A DNA stretch of 11,187 nt from Funneliformis mosseae (GCA_910592005.1 CAJVPP010003623.1:1-11187), one strand, 5' to 3'; numbered from the stretch's first letter, positions 1 through 8,715 are shown. The notes: a model not told the origin generated them from the sequence alone. Made by a program: numbers and translations.

Positions 1-129
1 TTTTATAAGCTAAGGAAGTAAATTGACGAAAGCGGCCTATTTGTTTATTACAATTTTGTATAGAACACGGACCTTCAATTTTTTTTTTTGCCATTGCGAT
101 ATATGCAATAATTAAATGTGATACAAAAA

Positions 130-302
130 AAAAAATCACGCGTAATTATTTAACTAATCTAACCAACCAATCACAATCGATGATCTTCAGCCAATGATAT
201 CAAACTTTACCTATGCTCCAATTGTTAAAAAAAAATATATGTTGGACCGCAACTTACAGCTAAATAAAATAAAATAAAATAAAAATATATAATCCACGAA
301 TA
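130..302 (+). promoter_or_regulatory. Putative promoter and 5' leader of the 13-exon gene
   Basis: This stretch lies directly upstream of the chosen ATG at 303. It holds two CCAAT boxes (167-171 and 191-195) and one ACGCGT hexamer (138-143), which matches the MluI cell-cycle box bound by MBF-type factors in fungi. A T/A-rich leader follows. No clear TATA box sits at a standard distance. The CCAAT pair is the best support; a single ACGCGT can occur by chance. Positions 1-129 hold nothing I can name. Confidence 0.4.
261..286. repeat. TAAAA pentanucleotide microsatellite
   Basis: About five consecutive TAAAA units lie just upstream of the start codon at 303, probably in the 5' leader. It is a simple low-complexity tract. 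Confidence 0.7.
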
Positions 303-3257
303 ATGCATCTGCTTTCCGAATGTCTTCGCGCTTTGAAATATCCTGGTAAAGCAAGATATGCTCCTGTTTCCTTTTGTTTTCTTATAATAATATAACATGA
401 TTAAAAATACTATATGTAGCTTTCTGGAAGAGAGAGGATTGCCCCTCTCTCATAAAATTTTTAGAGTCACGATTACGTGATGGTGATATTAATGATGCAA
501 AAACAGAACACCATAGTTATAAAACAGAACTAAATATTATCGCAAAATACTATGCTGAATCATCCGAGATCGCGCAGAAAGTACAAAAATGGAAAGATAT
601 CTTTAAGGCAAGTTGATTGTTTGTCTACGCCTGTGTTGCATTGGTCCGTCACCAACTACCCTGTCAAGCGCTGTTTGGCAGTGGGAAAGAGCGCGTTTCT
701 GTTGATGAGCAGGCAGTAAATTGTATGTTTGTGTCCAATAAGCAACGAACTCACCAACTACCCTGTCAAGCGTTGTTTGGCAGGGGAAAGAGCGCGTTTC
801 TGTTGGTGAGCAGGCAGTAGCCTTTCAAGCAAGTGGTTATTTTTTTTTACTAATTATTCTTATTATATTAGAAAGATAAACATTCTAAAGAAATTAATCT
901 TTTCTGGAATCTACACCAAAACATTCATACTGAGATCAAGTTACGTGAGGAAAAAGCACAACTACAGCAAGTAAGTTGTCTTTATGGTATATTTCGAAAA
1001 ATTTTAATGGATTTTGTTTTGACAATACTTGACAATATTGAAGAGAAAACTGAACGATTTGAAAGATCAAATCAGTATTGAACAGGTGAGTATTTTGGCT
1101 TGACACTTTATTGCATCTGTTCTTAATGTTTGTATACTGAAAGGTTCATTTTTAGACGCAACATGTACTGGACACAACAAAGGAAACGCTGTCCCAAAAC
1201 CTAACATTACAAAAAACAGTCATTAAACAGCACTTGTTGGGTGAGCCGAATGTTGAGAATTTGGAATTGATAATCGGACAAAAACGCAATTGCGTAAGTA
1301 TTTGATTAAATTTTTTTCCGCATTCACAGTAAAATGATATTTTTTTTTCCTTTTCATTTAGGGTTCAGCTTTCCCAAAAAATAAGGACACGAATCTTGAT
1401 TATGATGATCATGAGAGAAGGTATCGGCAAAACTCACCACAGAAGAGGCAATGCACGTAAGTTTCATCACGTTCGTCATTCATTGTTGATGTCTGTTATT
1501 AACACACTATCATTCATTTGGTTTAAGCGAACCAATTGCGGATGCCGAAAACAATCCGTTTTTTGAATCAGAGAATAATTTGGACAAAGAGAAGGTATGA
1601 AATAAATATCCTAGGAGTTAAATAGTCATCAATAACATATCAACAAATAATTTGGAACGATCCTTTTTTAGGATAAGTCTAAATCACAATCTATCTCTTC
1701 ACCTGAGAATGAGAATACTCCTCTGATTCATAATAACGTTGAAGACGAGTCACAACAATGTAATGACGATGAATCGTATAGTGAAGTATCCTCGAATTCG
1801 TATGATGAAGACTATTATTCAAATTGCGAACTATCTGAGGTAGCTTAGCCTTTATTTTGTCTGTATATAAAATATATTCTAATTGCTATCTGATCTTCCA
1901 GGAAGTGAAGCGTTTGGACGTGAATGATGCACTAATTCGGAATATCTTTCTTGAAGTTCTACATCAATTCCGATCCAAGGATCTTGAATCAGGAAAATCA
2001 ATAATGGATTCGAATGTTTTAAACGGAATAATTGACATAACTGATTCTAGAGTGAAGGAAAGTATACGATCAAAGTTTAATGAAGGACAGCAAACATGGT
2101 TAAATAAGGTGCTAGAAAAAGAAACTTGGGACATAACACCTGAGTTTAAGGATTACTGTAGTCAGTTTACGGAAGATACGTGCGACCGTGTCCACACTCC
2201 CACTCTTGTACGAAAATCTTTTGTTGTAGGACGCTTTGATCCTTTCCTTCACGAAGGGCATGACATAGCGCAACAGTTAATGACGCATTTGTATGTAGTT
2301 ATATATTTTTTCTTTGTTGTAAACCTATGTCTCAAAGTGTTACTAATATTAATGGTGAACAGTTCTGTATGTCTGGAAGCCCCAACCAATTCTGAATCAA
2401 AATCACCAAACCTCGAAAGGACATTCGCAATAGATACAACTATATACATTGTGAATAGGCTCTTCAGGATGCACCAAGATGTGTTGGATCGGAATTGGTA
2501 AGTGTCAATTTTGAATTTCCAATAAGTTTGAGTTATATCTTACCGGGATTTACCTTCCCGTGTATGCGAAAACTCTATTTTCTTTTATTTGATTTAGGAT
2601 GGAAATGCTCACTGCAGATACAAAAAATCACAAGATCGATGGTACTTTGATAGCTCTTAAGACAAGAAAAAAGGACCATCAGACAATAGGAATTGTTGAA
2701 TTCTCAAGAGGTAAAAAAGCCCCCGATTCCAAAGATGTTGATGATAAGGTAAAGCTTAGCCGTAATGCCATGCGAATTTTGAACAAACTACTTGAAACAA
2801 TTTCTTGTAAGAGAGCTCGTGTGTATACAATTCAGTGCGTAAGTAAGTATCATGGTACGGTAGAAAATTCTTGGCTTTACATATTTTTTTTTTCAGCTTA
2901 CATAATTTTTTTCTAAGATGGACGAATCCATATAAGATATATGGTTCGACCCCTTCCATCAGTTTACCTCTACAATGAATTTGTAAACTTGAAGCTTCCT
3001 AATACATTTAACGATATGGAACAATTCTCTTTGGACATAAAAATCCTCATGGATTTCCAGGTAACAAATTGATGAATATTCATAGAGCCCTAGTAGGTTA
3101 CTGATGATGCTTGGTTTTGTTTTTACAGAAAGATGTTTTAAAGATGGTCAAGTCGGTGAACAAGCCCACTATAAATGAGAATGTATACAAATCCGAAGTT
3201 GAAACGACTCCACAGAAGGGAAAGAAGGCTAAAAGGAAAGGCGGTGTATCTGCTTAA
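303..3257 (+). CDS. 13-exon gene: coiled-coil protein with diverged PD-(D/E)XK-like nuclease domain
   Basis: Exons read by eye: 303-345, 420-607, 872-970, 1044-1085, 1156-1293, 1362-1456, 1528-1594, 1672-1839, 1902-2290, 2363-2497, 2598-2842, 2918-3060, 3129-3257. They join to 1881 nt (626 aa plus TAA) without a stop, and every junction keeps phase. Eleven introns are 62-100 nt; intron 2 is 264 nt with a GC donor. Residues ~15-170 are charged and helical (coiled coil). Residues 171-280 are polar, ending in an Asp/Glu/Ser-rich stretch. Residues 281-455 are helical. Residues ~456-584 carry D469-G, then a beta strand ending in E489-F-S491, a Lys-rich turn, a helix, and strands resembling a PD-(D/E)XK core with ExS in place of ExK. 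The tail holds KGKKAKRK (614-621), a likely nuclear localisation signal. Nuclease fold is inferred from motif order; activity is unproven. Exon 4 (42 nt) and the exon 11/12 junction are the least certain. Confidence 0.8.
649..819. repeat. Two direct copies of a GC-rich ~70 bp repeat inside intron 2
   Basis: Copy 1 (649-718) and copy 2 (751-819) differ at only a few positions and recur with a period of about 102 bp. Both are much richer in GC than the surroundings. Each copy can fold: CACCAAC near its start pairs with GTTGGTG near its end in copy 2 (GTTGATG in copy 1), and CCCTG pairs with CAGGG in copy 2. The unit lies wholly within the GC-AG intron 608-871. GCAAGT occurs at the donor (608-613) and again at 829-834, compatible with a target duplication around an insertion. 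A reading frame crosses both copies, but it is not coding. Confidence 0.85.
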
Positions 3258-3500
3258 TATTTTTCTCAAAATATGGAACATGTGAATTTTATAACCGTTA
3301 GTCACATTCCCTAATTTCTGAATGGTCAATAATAAGCAGCGTTAATTTAGCGTTTATGACATGTATGAAGTTTAAAGTTGATCCACCTACATCAGGCTAG
3401 TGTTGGTAATCGACTTGGTTTCCCTATGCCTGATCGGCTTCTGTATTTCATCAAAGGTCTTCTATCTTAATAAATGCAATATTATCTATGCTGTAATAAA
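3258..3500 (+). terminator. 3' untranslated and polyadenylation region of the 13-exon gene
   Basis: AATAAA at 3469-3474, about 210 bp after the TAA at 3255-3257, is a plausible polyadenylation signal, and T-rich stretches surround it. The cleavage site cannot be fixed from sequence alone. Confidence 0.4.
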
Positions 3501-3934
3501 TAGAATAATTTGTCTAATTGTTTAATCGCCTAATGGTATTACAGAAAACCAAAAATATATACGAGGATAGGAACAAACAAGATCAATCGGGTGAAATCAT
3601 TTAGTACCGATGTTATGCCTAGTAGTGTTAATTCTCATGCTGTCACGTGACTACTGCACAATTAGTCTAGTTTTGACCTTTAACTTATAAATGCTGTGTG
3701 ACAAATTAAACTGCCCCCTCAACCAATCATCTTGTGATTTGAAAAAAACTCAGCACCATGCCAGTGCCTGTGATACTATATACAGTATGTCTAAAAATAA
3801 TTTAGCTGTCATAACGCTAAAAATGAATCTGATATTTATTATAGTATAATATTGCTAAATCAGCTAAAATCGATAAAAAACACTATAAATCAATAAAATT
3901 GTTATATTCTGTTATAATCTAGCAAAACGCTAAT
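3501..3934 (+). other. Non-genic stretch with promoter-like signals and a possible micro-exon
   Basis: It holds a 10 bp palindrome GTCACGTGAC (3642-3651, E-box core), TATAAA (3686-3691), CCAAT (3723-3727) and an ATG in favourable context (3758) opening nine codons, followed by a GTATGT donor at 3785. An acceptor at 3843-3844 would keep phase and add about 25 codons before a TAG. The result would be a ~34 aa protein that I do not recognise. It may be the promoter of a lost gene. I see no other coding signal here. Confidence 0.25.
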
Positions 3935-4792
3935 ATGGATTTGGATAGTAGAGCCTGTTATAAGCTTAGTTCAGTTAGACTTGGTAATGTAAACTTTGAA
4001 GAATATCGAAGGATATTTGAAGTATTATGTTTTTTAGGTAAATGATATGATCATGAAACGCCAGAAATGTGGTGCTCTCGTATCTGTGATCCATTTAAGA
4101 AAATACTTAAAGAGAATCCAAGAACCCTTTCTAAGAATGGATATATTATAATGTGTGGAAAGCATTATAAAAATGATAAAGTCCATGCTCATTGAACAAA
4201 TTATATATATTGTAGTGTATGTGACTCCTTAGTTTTCATACCTGCAACTATTTATAGCGACTGTCGCTATCATGATAGCCACTTAAAAAGATGTATTTCT
4301 AGAAATACTATTTCGAATGAACATGAAAGAAGAAAAGAAATTCTCCAATCTATTGATAGAAGAGAATTTCATATCTGGCAATATGAACAATTCATATTAC
4401 AAGAAGAGGCTAAAATTAATCATCTTCATTTAGAGCTTTTCTTCCAATCAACTTCATACTCAGAAAAGGATAGATTGGCATTGGTATCATATGATTATGA
4501 TTTGAATTTTACGGCTAGCTATGAAAATTATGCACAATCTAAAGCAAAAGATACTATGCCAAATGCTCCAAATTTTGAGCTAACTTATATTTTACCTACT
4601 AGACAAGAAACGATTTTATCAACTTCTTATCAATCATCAAGTCCTAGCCAAAGGCGCTCAGAACAAGGGATCACAAGTGAAATATTTATCTCATCTCGAT
4701 ATGCTAAACAAAATAACTTATTATCATCTATAGACCATCTTAATCAGCTCGCATTAAGATTGAGAGATGGTACAAAAATCACATTCGTTTAA
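3935..4792 (+). pseudogene. Zinc-finger-like ORF interrupted by two in-frame TGA codons
   Basis: A single frame runs from ATG (3935) to TAA (4790-4792), 286 codons, broken only by TGA at 4043-4045 and 4193-4195. Both stops fall where Trp would fit, while true Trp codons (TGG) also occur in the same frame. Just after the second stop lies a Cys/His cluster: C-x2-C (4211-4222), His at 4271 and 4280, Cys at 4292. The spacing, C-x2-C-x16-H-x2-H-x3-C, recalls a BED or C2HC zinc finger. A charged helical stretch and a Ser/Gln-rich C-terminal third follow. No intron is needed. The last 105 codons alone are open from the Met at 4475, so a shorter protein is formally possible. Function unknown; DNA binding is only inferred from the finger. 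Confidence 0.6.
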
Positions 4793-4852
4793 CTGATTTA
4801 ACTGAAAATTAATATCATTTAGCCAAATATTACTTATTCTTTATTTTTTGCA

Positions 4853-4909
4853 CTATATAATCTGCATATATGGTCGCCTAGTATAATTGGCCAAAGACAC
4901 TATGCATGA
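4853..4909 (+). repeat. Diverged direct repeat, copy 1
   Basis: It shares its first 15 bases exactly with copy 2 at 5565-5625, then stays alignable with a 4 nt gap and mostly transition differences. A T-rich tract precedes both copies. It lies between the decayed ORFs at 3935-4792 and 4985-5470 and is not itself open in frame. Confidence 0.65.
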
Positions 4910-4984
4910 AATGCTTGCGTGCGCAAAAAAAACCTGATCTGCCTATTCTAGGTTAGATCTTATAATATATAGCTATTATAGTGA

Positions 4985-5470
4985 AGTATTTCAGGAAGAT
5001 TAATTAAGCGATCTTGGGGATTCTTAATTTCTAAATACTATAATTATGGCTTTGAAAATTTCTATGCAACAGTTATTCAGCGAGCTTATAGGAATTATAA
5101 AAAGAGACCTAAATCTTTGGCAAAACAGATTTGGGAGGCGGTGAGGAATGATAGTACTCCTGATAATAAGAAATATTTAGGTATAACTTCTTGCATTCCT
5201 TATATTGACTGAGAATTTGAGAAGAAAAATCAATTATATGTGAGATTAGCTAATGTAACATATGATATTGTTTTTAAAATATTATACCAGCGAGGCTATA
5301 TAATCATTAGAGGTTCAGATTGGACTAACCAGTTAAAGTGGCTACAGAATCCTGAATATTATCGTATTGATAAAGATAACATTGAATATCTCATTAGAGT
5401 TACAGAATGTGAGAAATATAAGGTTAATTCATGGTCTGTAAAATCAATCTGTGAGCGTCTTAGAATATAA
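4985..5470 (+). pseudogene. IQ-motif protein remnant with one in-frame TGA
   Basis: The frame is open from 4985 (just after a TGA) to TAA at 5468-5470, about 161 codons, with one internal TGA at 5210-5212 where Trp would fit; four TGG codons occur in the same frame. A perfect IQ signature (I-Q-x3-R-x4-R) lies at 5075-5107, followed by a basic segment. IQ motifs bind calmodulin or myosin light-chain-like proteins, and I recognise this arrangement, IQ helix then a lysine-rich stretch then an aromatic-rich region, from AMF gene families of unknown function. No good ATG opens the frame. A TTTCAG at 4989-4994 could be the acceptor of a lost upstream exon. Downstream of the TGA, 76 codons stay open from a non-ATG codon. 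Confidence 0.6.
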
Positions 5471-5556
5471 ATTCTTACACCTCTAGCAATGAAATTGACC
5501 AAAGGTGTATCACCAGTGACATCTATAAATTTTATAATACTTTATTTTTTTGTGAA

Positions 5557-6032
5557 ATGAGTAGCTATATAATCTGCATGCATGATCGCTTAGTATACCT
5601 AATTGGTCGAAAGCGCTATGTATCACCTGCCGAATTTTTCAGATCAGTCCTTGACCCAGATACTGAATATTATCTTAATAAAATAATATATTGTTTAGCT
5701 ACAATGCATGTATGCATGTGTGATACAATAAACACGTTTTGCAATCCTCGTTAAAGTGTATATGATGTAATAAGTGATATACCACAAATCATCTATAGCT
5801 CTGTATGACTGCTTGTGTGACGCTCTTGATCTATCGATCTGCGTGGTGAGATTACATCTCTTCCTGAAAAAAAATAATTTTTGAAGGAGTGGTAGAATAG
5901 CATTTATTGGGTATATGCTCCGGAGTTATAGAATATTTCTACTACTCTCCTATCAGAGCATATTTAGCTAAAGGCGTAAAGCATATAATGTTACTAGGCC
6001 TTTATCACTGAGCGGTTGAGCAAATGAAATAA
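5557..6032 (+). pseudogene. Decayed ORF of unknown function with CGA-to-TGA type stops and an A-run frameshift
   Basis: An ATG at 5557 opens 65 codons to TAA (5752-5754). The same frame stays protein-like beyond it, with TGA at 5806, 5818 and 5827, each in a basic stretch where Arg (CGA) would fit. At the A-run 5867-5874 the coding signal moves to another frame, which continues from about 5878 through a TAG at 5898-5900 to a TGA and TAA near 6020-6032, with aromatic- and Ile/Leu-rich content. I do not recognise the protein. It follows the IQ-motif remnant by about 90 bp and may once have been part of the same locus. Its first codons overlap copy 2 of the diverged repeat. Confidence 0.5.
5565..5625 (+). 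repeat. Diverged direct repeat, copy 2
   Basis: Partner of 4853-4909, about 710 bp away. The copies share the first 15 bases, then differ mainly by transitions plus a 4 nt insertion here. This copy overlaps the start of the decayed ORF at 5557, so the other copy may be a fragment duplicated from this gene's 5' end. Confidence 0.65.
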
Positions 6033-6311
6033 AAAAAGTTCGTATATGCATATTCCCTAACGCCTTTGCAATGTTGAGATCTACAATGCACATTCCGTAT
6101 GTCTTTTACTAACAAACATAAAATTTTAGCGCAAAGTGCCTCACATATTCTCTCACTTCGACTCCAACATAAACTCGGATTCAGAGAAGACGTGAATGGG
6201 AAAATTACAATACATTTAAAAAGGTAATATGGCGAAAAGGTATTGAAATTTACATTATTTTTATTTCGATTAGCAAGCTTCTAACATTATATTTTGACTA
6301 TCTTCATCATT
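6033..6311. other. Non-genic stretch upstream of the decayed nuclease-like gene
   Basis: AT-rich with no open frame worth reporting and no repeat I can see. A T-rich tract at 6255-6272 followed by TTAG just precedes the ATG at 6312 and may belong to the 5' region or an acceptor of that gene. Confidence 0.4.
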
Positions 6312-7310
6312 ATGTCTTCAGAATATTTATACGTAAAAACTGTAGAATATTTGACCAGCGTAAAGACTGAACATTTAATGGTGGGCTCCGTTATTTACCA
6401 AGGATTAGAAAAAAATCCTTGGATTAGTAAAGACGAACTAAGAAGTGTTATAGAAAAAGTGGTTAATTTGATAAAAAAAACTTACATAGTGTAGATTTTG
6501 AACATTTTGGAAAACTTATTCAAATTATACCACAGGTACGCTATTTTATAGGTGAAATATTATGATCATATTAAATCGAATGATAAGTACACAGATAGTG
6601 GCACTTCTGAGGAGATAAGTATGTCAGTATAAAAACCCTATTAGCCTACCAATAGGATTTTCCTTGACGGTGTGAAGGGTTATTTATGCTGAAGTCCATG
6701 CTTATTTTAATGTGGTTAATATTGTGCCATATAAAGTTTCATTCGTGTAGTTAGGCTGTACTGAGTGATTTTTTTGTCTTGTTTTTTGACGACCGCGCGG
6801 TTATTTATATTTTCATTTGATGCATCAGCGGTTATCTAACTTATTTGTATATCTGCGTTAGTTCGATATTGCTTTTGATTATATTAGCAATTTGCAGGAC
6901 GTTGGAGTTATAAAAACAGTATATTTTAAGAAAGGGTAGATGGTATGAATATATTTAATAACAATCTTTCGATTTGCAGAATAAAGAGAAGCCTCTTACT
7001 TCAGAACAGATTAAATACAATATAAATAAGTTGAAAGGAAAACTTGTTATATGTGGCACTATCTTTTTTTTTATCTTGCTGGCAAGTCAGATTAATATAA
7101 GGTATTTGTATTATTAGGCTGGAACATTAAAACTTTGCCAGAAGTTAGTAGTTATTTTAAATGGACTAATAATCTTCAAACTAACCTGAAAGATCCCTTT
7201 GGCTAGTCAAATCATAAGTGATGATTTGTTATTAGTAGCTCAATTATCAAAAAAACAAAAGAAAAAGTTTATGATACATATATTTCGCCAATACTCTCTT
7301 TTCTTGTCGG
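6312..7310 (+). pseudogene. Decayed 5' exons, probably of the nuclease-like gene at 7365-8274
   Basis: From ATG 6312 about 56 codons read as a charged helical protein. At the A8 run 6472-6479 the coding signal shifts frame and continues through a CCACAG ending at 6534. A GTG-led frame at about 6555-6632 also looks coding. After about 330 bp without signal, an exon-like stretch follows the acceptor TTTGCAG (6973-6979) and reads as a Lys-rich helix. It is interrupted near 7050-7110, then resumes to about 7310 through a TAG (7194 region) and two adjacent TGA codons. Exon limits cannot be fixed. Linking these pieces to the downstream domain rests on orientation and on the clear acceptor at 7364, so it is an inference. 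Confidence 0.4.
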
Positions 7311-7364
7311 TGGAAGATAATCTAGATTATTTCTACCATCTAAAATTAATTATATTTATTCTAG

Positions 7365-8274
7365 AAACCAGTTAAAGAAATGGTGCCCTCAACAATGCTT
7401 CAAGGCGTAACAGAAGAATGTGTGAAATTCGTAACAAATTTCATACTACAAAGTATACCAAGGTTGCAAGAAGGATTAACACATGATGGGAACTAGAAGG
7501 AATGTGGCAATAAGCTTAATGAGGTCACGTTAAAAATTCTTGATATGTTGAAAAGTGTTTGGTGCAATCTGGCTTTTAATCCTGAATTTGTCGAAACGAT
7601 GAATGAGGGTACCTATGTTAATAATGTAGTTGTCTCCGCAATACGTGCTACATTATTTGATAATCCCTTTGGAGAACATGCATTCATTAATACGTAAGTT
7701 TTTGTAATATCCTGCCTCTATGTTTACTATAGCAAGTTACGAATATTAAATTGATTTCTTTTTTAGTTTAAAATGCCAAAGTATAGCAAGTTCAGATAGA
7801 AGGAGTGACAGGCGTACTGGAAGACGACCAGATATAATGCTTATGTCAAAAGAGAGTGATAAACTTTACGAACTTATGTATGTAGAATGCTCTTGAATTT
7901 TTTGTAATAAGCAGAAAGAAGATGATGATAATGTGAAATTATGGTGCGAAACTAATGATGAAATATATTGGGTCCAAAAAAGTCGCAAACCTGAGAAGGG
8001 TCAATTCAGAATTATAGGGATGCAAGTAGCAGGGCAAAAGCTATGTCTGAATATTCTAATTAGAGACAAGGTTGAAGTACATCGTTATTACAAATTACGT
8101 GAATCTATGATTCCAATTCATTATACGTATGAACCTTCTGTTCTGGCTGAATTCATTAAAACTTTGTTAGTTTTGCGAAATATTTTAATTGTTAACATAT
8201 CCATACTACGCAGTACTCTTTTATGTAAATTAAGTAGAATTTTAGAAGATAGTTTAACAGTAATATCTGATTAA
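7365..8274 (+). pseudogene. Decayed PD-(D/E)XK-like nuclease-domain gene, two exons, two in-frame stops
   Basis: Exon 7365-7693 begins after TTCTAG and ends at a GTAAGT donor in phase 2. Exon 7767-8274 begins after CTTTTTTAG and ends at TAA, with phase kept. Internal stops are TAG 7494-7496 (Trp or Gln would fit) and TGA 7894-7896 (CGA would fit). The domain has a helical lead, then GRRPD, a strand ending Y-V-E-C-S, a Lys/Asp-rich turn, a helix with W-C-E-T-N, and alternating strands. D to E spacing is 18 residues, against 20 in the intact gene at 303-3257, and both end E-x-S, so the two look like distant members of one family. I recognise the GRRPD and E-C-S neighbourhood from a large Rhizophagus family of unknown function. 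The final 113 codons are open but lack the catalytic motifs. A live product is unlikely. Confidence 0.75.
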
Positions 8275-8315
8275 GTTAAAATAGATAAATTGTATATACT
8301 ATTAATAAAAAATCT

Positions 8316-8353
8316 CTTGGCAATTTTCTGAAATCGCGCGGTCCCACAAATTT
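8316..8353 (+). repeat. Inverted repeat, left arm
   Basis: This 38 bp segment, from CTTGGCA to CAAATTT, matches the reverse complement of 10465-10501 with one indel and five differences, all transitions. CTTGGCA recurs in the same orientation at 8365-8371 and 8428-8434. It sits 160 bp upstream of the coiled-coil ORF at 8515. It could be a terminal inverted repeat of an element, a dispersed MITE fragment, or a promoter module copied to several genes. The rest of 8275-8514 holds no gene. Confidence 0.75.
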
Positions 8354-8514
8354 TTTATCTTTTTCTTGGCAAAAGTGATCAGTATGATGAATCGTCATGT
8401 GCACGTAAAAAATTTTGTGAATAAAATCTTGGCAAATTTCGCTTACAGGCTGTGAGGGAAAACATATGATTTTTTACTTTGAATATTAACATACTAATAC
8501 TATATTACGCAAGC

Positions 8515-8715
8515 ATGCAATCTGAAATAGATGAGACCGATTCATTGAAAATATGCATTGCCAGGTTTGAGGTCGAAAATGCCGAACTTAGAAAGAAGTT
8601 TGCTGAGATTGAAGTTAAGAATGCTGAGCTTAAGGCCAGAATTGCAAAATTGGAAGATAAGCAATTGCAAAACGAAATAGTTAAAAACTTATTATCTGTA
8701 TCACGAAAGACATAA
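8515..8715 (+). CDS. Small leucine-zipper-like coiled-coil protein (MQSEID type)
   Basis: The ATG at 8515 opens 66 codons to TAA without interruption; it was preferred over upstream non-ATG codons because it restores the MQSEID start I recognise from many Rhizophagus proteins. Hydrophobic residues fall exactly seven apart (L11, F18, L25, I32, L39, L46), with Asn at 22 and 36, a classical parallel coiled-coil pattern. The rest is Glu/Lys-rich. There is no DNA-binding basic region or membrane segment. Related proteins often carry a longer C-terminal part, so this may be a truncated copy whose only surviving part is the zipper. Role unknown; oligomerisation is the only safe inference. Confidence 0.65.
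   Translation: MQSEIDETDSLKICIARFEVENAELRKKFAEIEVKNAELKARIAKLEDKQLQNEIVKNLLSVSRKT

Noticed and set aside
649..819. CRISPR-like array
   Set aside because: Only two copies of a 70 bp unit occur, with a single 32 bp gap; they lie in a eukaryotic intron.
617..820. 67-codon open frame across the two GC-rich repeats
   Set aside because: It lies inside intron 2, starts at a non-ATG codon and merely reads the same repeat twice, so it is not a gene.
2942..2952. Perfect match to a tRNA B-box (GGTTCGACCCC)
   Set aside because: It lies in coding exon 12, the flanking bases do not form a T-stem, and no A-box or acceptor stem surrounds it.
2249..2959. Minus-strand open frames at 2249-2449 and 2756-2959
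   Set aside because: They are antisense shadows of exons 9-12 with no motifs.
3138..3329. Minus-strand open frame of 63 codons
   Set aside because: It overlaps exon 13 and the 3' region on the opposite strand and has no recognisable content.
3935..5470. Bacterial or mollicute endosymbiont DNA using UGA for Trp
   Set aside because: Spliceosomal introns occur on both sides, no Shine-Dalgarno pattern is seen, and TGG is used for Trp in the same frames.
6642..6661. Short hairpin CCTATT...AATAGG
   Set aside because: A 6 bp stem with an 8 nt loop is expected by chance in sequence this AT-rich.
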